From: Alterileibacterium massiliense
GTDB taxonomy: Bacteria; Bacillota; Clostridia; Peptostreptococcales; Anaerovoracaceae
Length of the DNA: 64,000 nucleotides
Direction of reading: 5' to 3'
NCBI RefSeq assembly: GCF_900104645.1
Contig: NZ_FNWE01000001.1
Span: 1 to 64,000, forward strand
The notes beneath the pieces were generated by a model. The model ran no database searches. It saw only the letters and a program-made list of their open reading frames with translations, and was not told where the DNA came from. A program made the position numbers and the translations under genes. Shown here piece after piece: positions 1 through 8,086 of this stretch (positions are counted from its first letter, which is position 1; every line of letters begins with the position of its first letter).

Positions 1-3
1 ATA

Positions 4-118
4 TCCGGTGACAATAGCGAGGAGGATACACCTGTTCCCATCCCGAACACAGAAGTTAAGCTCCTTTGCGCTGAGGATACTTGGTGGGCAGCCGCCCGGG
101 AAAGTAGGTCGTCGCCGG
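4..118 (+). rRNA. rrf: 5S ribosomal RNA
   Basis: This is a complete 5S rRNA of about 115 nt, part of the large ribosomal subunit. The 5' end (CCGGTGAC, 5-12) pairs with the 3' end (GTCGCCGG, 111-118), closing helix I with one G-U pair. The internal loop-A/helix-III region with CCCATCCCGAACACAGAAGTTAAGC-like text at 38-62 is the hallmark of bacterial 5S. A run of seven T follows directly, consistent with termination of an rRNA operon whose 16S and 23S genes lie left of the window. Confidence 0.95.
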
Positions 119-230
119 TTTTTTTATTGCAAAAAATAAAACATTAAACGCTCAAACAATTTATCCATATGCTAATCAAATATAAGAAACTTTCAAATAC
201 TTCTATGAAGTTCATAATCAAATTACCTGC

Positions 231-263
231 CTGTCAAAGAAAATACTTGACAGCATTTTTTTT
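231..263 (+). terminator. Short hairpin plus T-run overlapping the ylxM promoter
   Basis: CTGTCAA (231-237) and TTGACAG (247-253) are a perfect 7-bp inverted repeat with a 9-nt loop, followed after two bases by eight T (256-263). It resembles a weak intrinsic terminator for transcripts coming from the rRNA side. The right arm is also the -35 box of the ylxM promoter, so the dyad could instead be an operator. Confidence 0.45.
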
Positions 264-275
264 ATGTGTTATAGT
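247..275 (+). promoter_or_regulatory. Sigma-70 type promoter of ylxM-ffh, leaderless layout
   Basis: TTGACA (247-252), a 17-bp spacer and TATAGT (270-275), with an extended -10 TG at 267-268. Transcription is expected to start near 281-283, next to the ATG at 284, so the mRNA would have almost no 5' leader. Confidence 0.75.
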
Positions 276-283
276 TCGCTAGT

Positions 284-649
284 ATGGTTAGGAAGATTGA
301 TGAAATTGAATATGCAAGCCTCTTATATGATTTTTATGGCGAGCTACTTGATGAAAATAAGAGGGATATTATGAGCTTATATCATGATGAGAACCTCTCA
401 CTATCCGAAATTTCAAAAGAAATAGGACAGTCAAGACAGGCGGTGCATTACAATCTAAAAAAGGCTGAATCTGAATTAAAAAAGTTTGATGATGTTTTAA
501 ATCTTATCCCTACATATTTAAAAAATATTGAGAGAGCAAATATTATAAATAAACATATAAGAGAAATACTATCTACGGAAGAATTGAAAGATATATCGAA
601 AAAAAATTTGGAAGATATAATTTGTATCATAGATGAAATGGTGGATTAA
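284..649 (+). CDS. ylxM: YlxM-family SRP-associated helix-turn-helix protein
   Basis: This 121-residue protein belongs to the UPF0122/YlxM family, which is encoded next to ffh in Firmicutes and is thought to modulate the signal recognition particle. A sigma-70 region-4-like helix-turn-helix sits at about residues 35-65 (LSLSEISKEIGQSRQAVHYN). The ATG at 284 aligns with the usual family start. There is no ribosome site before it, and the promoter predicts a leader of 0-3 nt. The next in-frame Met is residue 30, too late for this family. It ends 3 nt before ffh, which suggests translational coupling. Confidence 0.9.
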   Translation: MVRKIDEIEYASLLYDFYGELLDENKRDIMSLYHDENLSLSEISKEIGQSRQAVHYNLKKAESELKKFDDVLNLIPTYLKNIERANIINKHIREILSTEELKDISKKNLEDIICIIDEMVD

Positions 650-652
650 AAA

Positions 653-1996
653 TTGGCATTTGAGGGTTTAGCAGAAAAATTACAAAATACATTTAGAAAT
701 TTATCAGGCAAAGGTGTCATAGGTGAAAAGGACATAGATTCAGCTATGCGTGAAGTTAGGCTTGCACTTCTTGAAGCCGATGTAAACTTCAAAGTAGTAA
801 AAGACTTTGTGGCTCGCATTAAAGAAAAAGCTTTGGGCGAAGAAGTCATGAAAAGTCTGACGCCAGGTCAGCAAGTTTTAAAGATAGTTAAAGAAGAGCT
901 TATTGACATGATGGGTGGCTCTGGCAGCAAACTCACATATTCACCGAGTGGATTTACTACATATATGCTTGTAGGACTACAGGGAACGGGTAAGACGACA
1001 ACCTGCGGTAAGCTTGCGAATTATTTAAAAGAAAGTGGCAAGAAACCAATGCTCTGTGCCTGCGACATATATAGGCCTGCTGCGATAGACCAGCTTGAAA
1101 TTGTAGGAAAGGCTGTAAAGACTGAGGTTTATACAGATAGAGACAATAAAGATGTACTTGATATAGCAAGTAAAGCGAGAAAAATAGCAGAGAAAAAGGG
1201 ATATAATGCCCTAATCATCGATACGGCAGGAAGGCTACAAATTGATGAAAATCTCATGCAAGAATTAAAAATATTAAAAAAGGGAATTAAACCCCACGAA
1301 ATTCTACTTGTAGTAGATGCACTCACAGGTCAAGATGCAGTCAATGTAGCAGAAGGCTTTAACGATGCCCTTGGAGTTGATGGAATAATAATGACAAAGA
1401 TGGATGGTGACTCTCGAGGCGGTGCAGCTCTATCGACAAAGGCAGTCACGGGTAAGCCTATCAAATTCATGGGAACAGGGGAAAAATACAATTCTCTTGA
1501 ACCTTTCCATCCCGATAGAATCGCTTCAAGAATTTTGGGTATGGGCGATGTGATGAGCCTAATAGAGAAAGCCGAAGCTTCATATACTGAAGCCGAAGCT
1601 GAAAAAATGGCAGAAAAGTTCAGAAAAAACAAGTTTGACTTAAATGATTTTTTAGAACAGATTGGGCAGCTCAATAAAATGGGGGGAATTGCTAAAATTC
1701 TCGACATGGTGCCGGGAATCGGACAGGCACAAAAAAATCAAATTGACCTAGATAGGAGTGCTAAGGAATTTGAAAATATGAAGGCGATAATTCAATCGAT
1801 GACTGCTGAGGAAAGAAGCAATCCTGCAATTTTAAATGCCAGCAGGAGAAAAAGAATTGCAAAAGGTTCTGGGCAAAGCGTATCTGCTATTAATCAACTG
1901 ATGAAGAGATATAATGAAGTGAGAGGGATGATGAAAAAAATAAATTCAAATCCGTCTCTACTCAGGCGAAACAAGCTTTTTAAAGGACTTTTCTAA
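653..1996 (+). CDS. ffh: Signal recognition particle GTPase Ffh
   Basis: Ffh binds the 4.5S/6S SRP RNA and signal sequences and delivers ribosomes to FtsY at the membrane. The 447-residue protein has the N domain (about 1-90), a G domain with Walker A GLQGTGKTT (108-116), DTAGR (190-194) and TKMD (248-251), and an M domain from about 300. The M domain carries the SRP-RNA-binding RRKRIAKGSG text near residue 400. Length is normal. The start is TTG at 653, three bases after the ylxM stop. A GGTGG at 641-645 overlaps the ylxM end and may serve as ribosome site. No long Met-rich tail is present. Confidence 0.97.
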   Translation: MAFEGLAEKLQNTFRNLSGKGVIGEKDIDSAMREVRLALLEADVNFKVVKDFVARIKEKALGEEVMKSLTPGQQVLKIVKEELIDMMGGSGSKLTYSPSGFTTYMLVGLQGTGKTTTCGKLANYLKESGKKPMLCACDIYRPAAIDQLEIVGKAVKTEVYTDRDNKDVLDIASKARKIAEKKGYNALIIDTAGRLQIDENLMQELKILKKGIKPHEILLVVDALTGQDAVNVAEGFNDALGVDGIIMTKMDGDSRGGAALSTKAVTGKPIKFMGTGEKYNSLEPFHPDRIASRILGMGDVMSLIEKAEASYTEAEAEKMAEKFRKNKFDLNDFLEQIGQLNKMGGIAKILDMVPGIGQAQKNQIDLDRSAKEFENMKAIIQSMTAEERSNPAILNASRRKRIAKGSGQSVSAINQLMKRYNEVRGMMKKINSNPSLLRRNKLFKGLF

Positions 1997-2053
1997 GAAT
2001 AAGTTCATTAATGATAAATTTTATATAATATATATTAAAGGAGATTTTACAAA

Positions 2054-2296
2054 ATGGTAAAGATTAGACTAAAGAGAATGGGAACACACAAAAGACCTTT
2101 TTACAGAGTTGTTGTTGCGGATTCACGCACACCAAGAAATGGTAGATTTATCGAAGAAATTGGAACTTACGATCCTCTAAAGGACCCTGCTGAAATTAAG
2201 ATTGACAAGGATAAGGCAGTAAAGTGGATTCAGACTGGTGCACAGCCTACGGATACGGTAAGAGCACTTCTCAAAAAGAGCGGTTGCATTGAATAA
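2054..2296 (+). CDS. rpsP: 30S ribosomal protein S16
   Basis: This 80-residue protein is full length for S16, a small-subunit assembly protein. It starts [20 protein letters not shown], the family signature, and contains the conserved [11 protein letters not shown] segment. A strong ribosome site AAAGGAG lies about 10 nt before ATG 2054. It sits in the common Firmicutes order ffh-rpsP-khpA-rimM-trmD. Confidence 0.98.
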   Translation: MVKIRLKRMGTHKRPFYRVVVADSRTPRNGRFIEEIGTYDPLKDPAEIKIDKDKAVKWIQTGAQPTDTVRALLKKSGCIE

Positions 2297-2322
2297 TTTT
2301 AATAAGTAGAGAGGATAGGTAT

Positions 2323-2556
2323 ATGGGTGAATTAGTAGAACTCATCGCCAAAGCTCTCGTATCTAATCCCGATGGAGTCAGAACAGATGTTGAGGAGAAT
2401 GGATCTAATGTCCTAGTAAAACTCAATGTAGACAAGGACGATATGGGAAAGGTTATAGGAAAACAGGGAAGAATAGCAAAGGCGATTAGAACTGTTGTGA
2501 GAGCGGCAGCTGTAAAACAGAATAAAAAGGTAACAGTTGATATTGTCGATGATTGA
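2323..2556 (+). CDS. khpA: KH-domain RNA-binding protein KhpA
   Basis: This 77-residue single KH domain protein (formerly YlqC/UPF0109) binds RNA and in other Firmicutes partners KhpB/Jag in controlling elongation and division. The KH GxxG loop is GKQG (KVIGKQGRIAKAIRTVVRAAA, about residues 43-64). The ribosome site GAGAGGAT precedes ATG 2323. It is followed by an intrinsic terminator at 2582-2611. Confidence 0.95.
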   Translation: MGELVELIAKALVSNPDGVRTDVEENGSNVLVKLNVDKDDMGKVIGKQGRIAKAIRTVVRAAAVKQNKKVTVDIVDD

Positions 2557-2581
2557 TGGCGATATAGACCTTATAAGACTA

Positions 2582-2611
2582 GGCATGTGTAAGATTGACA
2601 CATGCCCTTTT
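2582..2611 (+). terminator. Intrinsic terminator after khpA
   Basis: GGCATGTGT (2582-2590) pairs perfectly with ACACATGCC (2598-2606) over a 7-nt loop and is followed by CTTTT. It lies inside what is normally a continuous operon, so it either attenuates rimM-trmD or separates it from the S16 unit. Confidence 0.75.
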
Positions 2612-2700
2612 AGTGCGTAAAATATTTAATATAAAAAAGCGAATGTAAATTAAGCTACAAAGAAAAATAAAACAGATTAATAATTTTAATTAAAGAAAAA

Positions 2701-3324
2701 ATGAAAATTCAATTAAAAAGTGAATCAAAAATATACTCAAAAGGCGAAACGGAAATCCAATCAAAAAGCGAATCAAAGGCACCTCAAAAAAAAGCATTTC
2801 CGCTTATCGAAATAGGAACACTTGGCTCGGCGGTAGGCATAAGTGGTGAGGTAAGGCTTAACCTATATTCTGGAAGTGATAGAAACATCTTCACTGGTCA
2901 GAAGATTATATTATCAGATAAGATAGATAGCGAGAACATGATTGAGCTTGAGATAAATTCTGTGAGAATACAAAAGGGATTTCCGATAGTGAGATTTAAT
3001 GAAATATCAGATCGAACAGAGGTATCCAAATTAACAGGTAAGGGTATTTTTTTGCAAAAAAAAGACATGAAAAAACTCAAAGAAGATGAATTCTATGTTA
3101 TGGACCTGATAGGAATGACAGCCTATGACATAAGAAGCGAAAAAGAAATTGGTAAGATTAAAGATGTTTTGACGAACACAGCTCAGCCCATCTATGTTAT
3201 TGAATCAAATAAGAAGAAGGATATTTTGGTGCCAGGCGTGCCTCAATTTATAAAAGATATTGATTTAGAAAAAAGAGTTATTGAATTTGAGCTTATAGCG
3301 GGATTTATAGAAGATGAAATATAA
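2701..3324 (+). CDS. rimM: Ribosome maturation factor RimM
   Basis: RimM binds S19 and assists 30S head maturation. The RimM N-domain begins at about residue 35 (IEIGTLGSAVGISGEVRLNLYSG), followed by the PRC-barrel from about 120 (EDEFYVMDLIGMTAYDIRSEKEIGKIKDVL). The protein is 207 residues, about 35 longer than usual. The extra N-terminus is Lys/Ser/Glu-rich and repeats KSESK twice. No Met lies between 2701 and the conserved domain, and no clear ribosome site precedes ATG 2701, so the true start may be a non-ATG codon. It overlaps trmD by 11 nt. Confidence 0.9.
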   Translation: MKIQLKSESKIYSKGETEIQSKSESKAPQKKAFPLIEIGTLGSAVGISGEVRLNLYSGSDRNIFTGQKIILSDKIDSENMIELEINSVRIQKGFPIVRFNEISDRTEVSKLTGKGIFLQKKDMKKLKEDEFYVMDLIGMTAYDIRSEKEIGKIKDVLTNTAQPIYVIESNKKKDILVPGVPQFIKDIDLEKRVIEFELIAGFIEDEI

Positions 3325-4048
3325 TATTCTCACCATTTTCCCAGAAATGTTTACACCCTTAAGGGAAAGTATGCTAGGCAGAGCTTCGGAAAATGGAATA
3401 ATAGAATTTAATATTATTAATTTTAGAGATTATACAAAAGATAAACATAATAGAGTTGATGATACTCCTTACGGTGGCGGAGCAGGAATGATTCTTCAGG
3501 TTGACCCTATAATATCGGCGATAAGAGATAAGGAGCTTAAGGGCAAATTTATATATATGTCGCCAAGAGGGAAGATTCTAAATGAGGAAAAGGCGAGAGA
3601 ATTATCGACAAAAGATGAGATTACAATGATATGCGGACATTATGAGGGAATTGACCAGCGGGTTCTTGATGAGCTTCATGCAGAGGAAATCTCGGTAGGC
3701 GACTTTATTCTAACAGGAGGAGAACTTCCCGCTATGCTACTTATTGACTGCGTTTCAAGATTTATAGATGGCGTTTTAAGCAGTGAGGAGAGCATGGAAG
3801 ATGAGTCGATATATTCAGGACTTTTAGAATATCCTCAGTATACGAAGCCAAGAGAAATCATTGAAAGGGAAGTGCCAGAGGTTTTGCTTAGCGGCAATCA
3901 TGAGCTAATAAGGCTTTGGAGATTTGAGCAAAGTCTAAGGCTTACCAAAGAAATAAGACCGGATTTATTTACGGAGTATATAAATTCAGGAAGAAAATTT
4001 TCAAAAAAAGAGAAAAAGATAATAGAAGAAGTTAGTAGCGATAAATAA
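3314..4048 (+). CDS. trmD: tRNA (guanine-N1)-methyltransferase TrmD
   Basis: TrmD methylates G37 next to the anticodon of tRNAs for Leu, Pro and Arg using S-adenosylmethionine, preventing frameshifts. The 244-residue SPOUT enzyme has the expected ILTIFPEMF start, DDTPYGGGAGM, CGHYEGIDQRV and EISVGDFILTGGE knot motifs. Length is normal. The start overlaps the rimM end, implying coupling. rplS, the usual next gene, is absent here. Confidence 0.97.
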   Translation: MKYNILTIFPEMFTPLRESMLGRASENGIIEFNIINFRDYTKDKHNRVDDTPYGGGAGMILQVDPIISAIRDKELKGKFIYMSPRGKILNEEKARELSTKDEITMICGHYEGIDQRVLDELHAEEISVGDFILTGGELPAMLLIDCVSRFIDGVLSSEESMEDESIYSGLLEYPQYTKPREIIEREVPEVLLSGNHELIRLWRFEQSLRLTKEIRPDLFTEYINSGRKFSKKEKKIIEEVSSDK

Positions 4049-4143
4049 GACAAACCACTAAATAAGCCCTTAATTTGCCATATTAATAAATATATATTGT
4101 AATGGAAAAGATTTTAAGGTAAAATTAAGTGGTAGGAGTGGGC

Positions 4144-5163
4144 ATGAGAAAGAGAGCCGGTTGGATAGCTATATATATAATAATTGTTCTTTTGCTGGCG
4201 GTAATAATATATGGTATTCCGTCGATTTCAGGTTTTATTAAAGGTAATTACACGGCAAAGCCGGGAGAGATAAAGAAAAATATAGATCTCAATGGATACC
4301 TTATAAGAAAAGAAACAATTTATACAGCGAAAGACACCTATTCCATAGAGAGGGTTGCTAAAGAGGGTGCACTCGTAAGCTCAGGAGATGAGATAGTCAA
4401 GCTAAGTGAATCAGGAAGAGCGGTGGCAGGCACTCAATATGGTGATTTGCTCAGAGATGCCGGCGAAAGCGTGCAAACTACAGACGATGGGAAAGCGGTA
4501 GATGCCGGCTTTGTAATGTATAAGGCAGATGGGCTTGAGAATATTTTTTCTCCTAGCGGATTACCGAAGATGTCAGAGAAATATCTTTCTGATCATGCGA
4601 AGATTAAGACAACTAAATTTCCAAAATCCTTGGCTAGGAAAAACACGCCAATTTTTAAAATTTCAGAAAATGGTCCTTGGGGAATAATATTTTTTGTAAG
4701 CAATAAAGATAAAGATGATTTTTATGTCGGGCAAGACTTCGATATAGAATTTAAGGAAACTAAGAATATAATCAGGGGTAAGGTTGTAGCCAAAGAGGAG
4801 AAAAAAGAAAAAACTAGGGTTGTAGTTCAGAGTCAGGACCATTTCAAGGAACTGCTTGAAATGAGAGAGGCAAAGATTAAAATTCCCGTATCGAGAGGCA
4901 GAGGACTTATAATTAGAAATTCCAGCATTGTTAAGAAGAATGGGAAGACTGGAGTTATCGTAAAAAATAAGGTCGGGAAGAATGTATTTAAACCTATTAG
5001 CATAATTGCAGATGATGGGATAAAGTCAGCAGTCTACGATGATATATATGTAGATGAAAGAGGTCAATTTGTCGAAACGCTGACTATATATGATAGAATA
5101 CTCAGGCGTCCAAATAAAAAGGAGATTAAAGAAGCATCTGAGCTTCCAAATAATATAGATTAA
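4144..5163 (+). CDS. HlyD-like membrane-anchored protein upstream of yggS
   Basis: This 339-residue protein has one N-terminal membrane segment (about residues 8-28), then a periplasm/cell-wall-facing region. That region has a biotinyl-lipoyl-like half (KKNIDLNGYLIRKET) and a beta-barrel half, as in HlyD/membrane-fusion adaptors. I chose ATG 4144 because GGTAGGAG (4131-4138) sits 5 nt before it; a GTG at 4129 would include the ribosome site in the gene. Clostridia often carry such a gene in front of yggS-sepF. No exporter ATPase is adjacent, so a transport role is doubtful and an envelope or division role is inference. Confidence 0.7.
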   Translation: MRKRAGWIAIYIIIVLLLAVIIYGIPSISGFIKGNYTAKPGEIKKNIDLNGYLIRKETIYTAKDTYSIERVAKEGALVSSGDEIVKLSESGRAVAGTQYGDLLRDAGESVQTTDDGKAVDAGFVMYKADGLENIFSPSGLPKMSEKYLSDHAKIKTTKFPKSLARKNTPIFKISENGPWGIIFFVSNKDKDDFYVGQDFDIEFKETKNIIRGKVVAKEEKKEKTRVVVQSQDHFKELLEMREAKIKIPVSRGRGLIIRNSSIVKKNGKTGVIVKNKVGKNVFKPISIIADDGIKSAVYDDIYVDERGQFVETLTIYDRILRRPNKKEIKEASELPNNID

Positions 5164-5165
5164 TT

Positions 5166-5855
5166 ATGACAGTTAAAGATAGGTATGAAATAGTATTAGA
5201 TAATATAAAAAAAGCTTGCGAGAGGTCGGGAAGAAATCCGGAAGATATAACACTTATCTCCGTGACAAAGACCCATGGAGCAGAGCTTATAAATGAAGCG
5301 ATTGATGCCGGTGCAAAAGATATTGGTGAGAATAAGGCACAGGAGTTATGCAATAAATATGATGATGTTAAACCGGTTAGATGGCATTTCATAGGGCATC
5401 TACAGACAAATAAAGTTAAGACAATTATTGACAAGGTTGTCATGATACATTCGGTTGATTCTGACAAATTGGCATCGGAGATAGATAAAAGAGCAAAATC
5501 GAGCGGAGTTGTTATGGACATACTTGTCGAGATAAATATCGGCATGGAAGATAGCAAGTCCGGAGCAACCGAAGAAGAAGCTAGAGATTTGATAAAAAAG
5601 ATAAGAGATGAATATCAAAATCTAAGGGTAAGAGGACTTATGTGCGTTCCTCCTATCACAGATAATCCCGAAAATTCAAGGAGATATTTTAGGAAGCTTA
5701 AGGATATATTTGAATCAATTAAAGAGCTGTCAGAAGATGAATACTTCGACACTTTGTCCATGGGAATGTCGGGAGATTACGAAGTTGCCATTGAAGAAGG
5801 TGCGACAGTGGTAAGAGTCGGGACAGCGATCTTTGGAGCTAGGGAATATAGATAA
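5166..5855 (+). CDS. yggS: YggS/YlmE-family pyridoxal-phosphate homeostasis protein
   Basis: This family is a PLP-binding TIM-barrel protein that buffers PLP and affects amino-acid pools. It shows no known catalytic turnover. The PLP lysine lies in LISVTKTH (about residue 38), followed by DIGENKAQEL, WHFIGHLQTNKVK and the phosphate-binding C-terminal LSMGMSGDYEVAI and RVGTAIFG. The 229-residue length is typical. It begins 3 nt after the HlyD-like gene and precedes sepF, as in the B. subtilis ylmE-ylmF-ylmG order. Confidence 0.93.
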   Translation: MTVKDRYEIVLDNIKKACERSGRNPEDITLISVTKTHGAELINEAIDAGAKDIGENKAQELCNKYDDVKPVRWHFIGHLQTNKVKTIIDKVVMIHSVDSDKLASEIDKRAKSSGVVMDILVEINIGMEDSKSGATEEEARDLIKKIRDEYQNLRVRGLMCVPPITDNPENSRRYFRKLKDIFESIKELSEDEYFDTLSMGMSGDYEVAIEEGATVVRVGTAIFGAREYR

Positions 5856-5941
5856 AGCAAAATAGATAAAGCATAATAAATACAGCAAAATATGAAATGC
5901 GAAAGGCAAAAACAGATTTAACCGAAATGGAGGAGTAGAGA

Positions 5942-6454
5942 ATGGGGATCAAAGATGTTTTGACTAAGCTTGTCGGATATGAAGATATGGAAGATGAATT
6001 CGACATTGAACCTACTGAAGAGGAAATTGCTGAAGAAAAAGAAAAGATGAAAAAAGAGGAAAAATCCACGAGCAATCTTCAGGCGGACAATCACTACAGT
6101 GGTATTGCACCGCTTGCACCTAAGGGAAGGGTTAATAAGTACTCGATGAATGGTTCAGCTCCATTTAAGATGATTGTAATTGAACCAAAGAACCTTGAGG
6201 AGTGCAAGAAGCTTGTAGACAATTTGAAATCAAGAAAACCTGTTATAATCAATCTTGAAAAGGTTGAAACAGAACAGGCAAGAAAGATGTTTGATTTCTT
6301 GAGCGGAGCTGTTTATGCTTTAAATGGTAATGTTCAGAGGGTTACATCAAATATTTTCATCTTTGCACCTGCAAATGTTGATATAGCAGCAAAGGTTAAT
6401 AAAGAAACAGTTGAAGATAATGTCTTTGGCTCAGATAAAAGTCCTTGGGAGTAA
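5942..6454 (+). CDS. sepF: Cell division protein SepF
   Basis: SepF binds membranes through its N-terminal amphipathic helix and bundles FtsZ filaments at the septum. The 170-residue protein starts with a membrane helix (MGIKDVLTKLVGYED), has an acidic linker (20-50) and the SepF beta-alpha core from about 75 (KMIVIEPKNLEECKKLVDNL, then PVIINLEKVETEQARKMFDFLSGAVYALNG). The ribosome site GGAGGAG lies just upstream. The short gap before it (5856-5941) contains repeats of AGATAAAGCA-like text of no clear function. Confidence 0.95.
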   Translation: MGIKDVLTKLVGYEDMEDEFDIEPTEEEIAEEKEKMKKEEKSTSNLQADNHYSGIAPLAPKGRVNKYSMNGSAPFKMIVIEPKNLEECKKLVDNLKSRKPVIINLEKVETEQARKMFDFLSGAVYALNGNVQRVTSNIFIFAPANVDIAAKVNKETVEDNVFGSDKSPWE

Positions 6455-6463
6455 ATTCAAGTT

Positions 6464-6751
6464 ATGAAGATAGTTCTGTTAAAAGCCATAAGTTGGTTTG
6501 CGGACATCTTGATTTTCATGCTATTAATTAGAACTTTCCTGAGTTTTCTGATGGTTAGCGGTAATAAATCAATAGCTAGGATATATGAGTCGCTGGCATT
6601 ACTCACAGAGCCATTTGTTTCGCCTTGCAGGACTCTTTTGCAAAAGTTAAATCTTGGTTCCGGTATGATAGACTGGTCCATTTTGCTGGCATTTATTTTA
6701 ATAAGATTTATAGCACGGGTTTTGATTCAGCTTGTGACGATTATTTTATAA
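6464..6751 (+). CDS. ylmG: YggT/YlmG-family membrane protein
   Basis: This 95-residue protein has two hydrophobic segments (about 8-30 and 68-93) around the family signature (ALLTEPFVSPCRTLLQKL). YggT-family proteins are small integral membrane proteins linked by neighbourhood to SepF and DivIVA. A role in septum or envelope organisation is accepted only loosely. It starts 9 nt after sepF with a weak ribosome site, suggesting coupled translation. Confidence 0.9.
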   Translation: MKIVLLKAISWFADILIFMLLIRTFLSFLMVSGNKSIARIYESLALLTEPFVSPCRTLLQKLNLGSGMIDWSILLAFILIRFIARVLIQLVTIIL

Positions 6752-6790
6752 AATATTTTTAATAGAATAGAAAGGTAAGAGGTTATACTT

Positions 6791-7555
6791 ATGATACTGC
6801 CAATCGATATTGAAAAAAAAGAATTCAGTCGTGATAAAAGAGGATTTTATAATGCTACAGAAGTAGATACATTTTTGGATCTGATAATCGTTGATTATGA
6901 GAAAGTGCTTCAAGATAACAGAAGCATGGCACATAAGATAAAATTCTTAGAAAAACAGCTTGAAGAATCTCAGAGATCGGATACGGCAATGCTTGATACT
7001 CTCGAAACTGCAAAGAGGCTTATGGCTGACATTTCTGCAAGTGCTGAGAGGAGAGCTGAGCTCATGATGAGAGATGCACAGCTTGAATCAGAGAATATGA
7101 TTCTCGAAGCTAAGAACACAGTTAGAAGCATTAATGATGAACACCTTGTATTAAAACATAAGGTTGAAAGGCTTAGAGCAAATCTTAAGCATATGCTTAA
7201 GTCAGAGCTTGAAAAACTTGAAGGCGACGAATATAGCCTTTTACCTGAACTAGACAGGAGTGATATTCCTGAAATCGAGAGTGAATTTGAGGAAAGGGCA
7301 TATGCACTTTCTGATGAAACTCTGGTAATGAAAAAGAAAAATATGAAAGATACTATTACAGGCAAAGATGGTGACGAGATAGAAAATGCTATAAATATGG
7401 GTCTAGGTGAAAATCCTGCTGAAAAATCTGATGAAGATTTAAATAACAATCTCGAAGAAAATCCTAATGGAGAGCCTGCTGAACTTACGGAGGATATTAT
7501 TAAATCTCTAGCAGAAAAAAAGGAATCGCTGGACGACACGATAATAATTAAATAA
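6791..7555 (+). CDS. divIVA: DivIVA-family polar/septal scaffold
   Basis: DivIVA senses negatively curved membrane at poles and septa and recruits division or wall enzymes. The N-terminal lipid-binding domain is clear (IDIEKKEFSRDKRGFYNATEVDTFLDLI, residues 5-33). A long coiled coil follows (about 35-150), and then an acidic, Asn/Glu-rich tail (about 195-250). At 254 residues it is longer than B. subtilis DivIVA because of the tail. It closes the division block after sepF and yggT. Confidence 0.93.
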   Translation: MILPIDIEKKEFSRDKRGFYNATEVDTFLDLIIVDYEKVLQDNRSMAHKIKFLEKQLEESQRSDTAMLDTLETAKRLMADISASAERRAELMMRDAQLESENMILEAKNTVRSINDEHLVLKHKVERLRANLKHMLKSELEKLEGDEYSLLPELDRSDIPEIESEFEERAYALSDETLVMKKKNMKDTITGKDGDEIENAINMGLGENPAEKSDEDLNNNLEENPNGEPAELTEDIIKSLAEKKESLDDTIIIK

Positions 7556-7560
7556 AGATT

Positions 7561-8031
7561 GTGACTATTACAATTATAATATTTGCACTTATCTTAATAG
7601 ACCAGATAACAAAGTATTTAATAAGAATTAATTTTCAAGAGGGAGAGACGCTTCCCATTATTTCAGACATATTCCATTTAACATATGTGAGAAATAGGGG
7701 AGCGGCTTTTAGCATATTTGAAAATATAGAGATTGTAACAATTCTAATACCGATTATAATAATCGTTCTTACCATGGCTTTTCTGATACATTATAAGAAT
7801 AAAACTTCAAAAGCGATGTTAATTTCCATGTCTCTCATAATCGCTGGGGGACTTAGCAATCTGATTGATAGAGTAATTTTTGGATATGTAACAGATATGA
7901 TTGATTTCAGATTTTTCCCTGTCTTTAATATCGCTGATATTGCAGTTACTTTGGGTTGCATCTTTATTATTATATCTATATTTATACCATTTAATGGGGA
8001 AAATGATAAGGCTGAAGGCAGTAAAGAATAA
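7561..8031 (+). CDS. lspA: Lipoprotein signal peptidase LspA
   Basis: LspA is the membrane aspartic protease that cuts prolipoprotein signal peptides at the lipidated Cys. The 156-residue protein has four hydrophobic segments and the signatures VRNRGAAFSIF, GGLSNLIDR and FPVFNIADIAVTLG, with the catalytic Asp pair in NLIDR and NIAD. The start is GTG 7561, 5 nt after divIVA, with no obvious ribosome site, so coupling is likely. The last nine codons lie in the first unit of a 28-bp tandem repeat. Confidence 0.95.
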   Translation: MTITIIIFALILIDQITKYLIRINFQEGETLPIISDIFHLTYVRNRGAAFSIFENIEIVTILIPIIIIVLTMAFLIHYKNKTSKAMLISMSLIIAGGLSNLIDRVIFGYVTDMIDFRFFPVFNIADIAVTLGCIFIIISIFIPFNGENDKAEGSKE

Positions 8032-8086
8032 TGATAAGGCTGAAGGCAGTAAAGAATAATGATAAAGCTTAAGGCAGTAAAAAATA
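8003..8086 (+). repeat. Three 28-bp tandem repeats at the lspA-rluD junction
   Basis: Units at 8003-8030, 8031-8058 and 8059-8086 start ATGATAA and contain AAGGCAGTAAA. The first two are identical and the third differs at a few bases. Each unit carries an SD-like AAGGCAG and ends next to an ATG. The period is not a multiple of three, so each unit is read in a different frame. Confidence 0.95.

Noticed and set aside
121-246. tRNA genes after the 5S rRNA
   Set aside because: No cloverleaf, T-loop GTTCGA-type motif or CCA end could be found in this AT-rich stretch.
8003-8086. CRISPR-like repeat array
   Set aside because: The units are directly abutting with no spacers and lie within coding ends. 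It is a plain tandem duplication.
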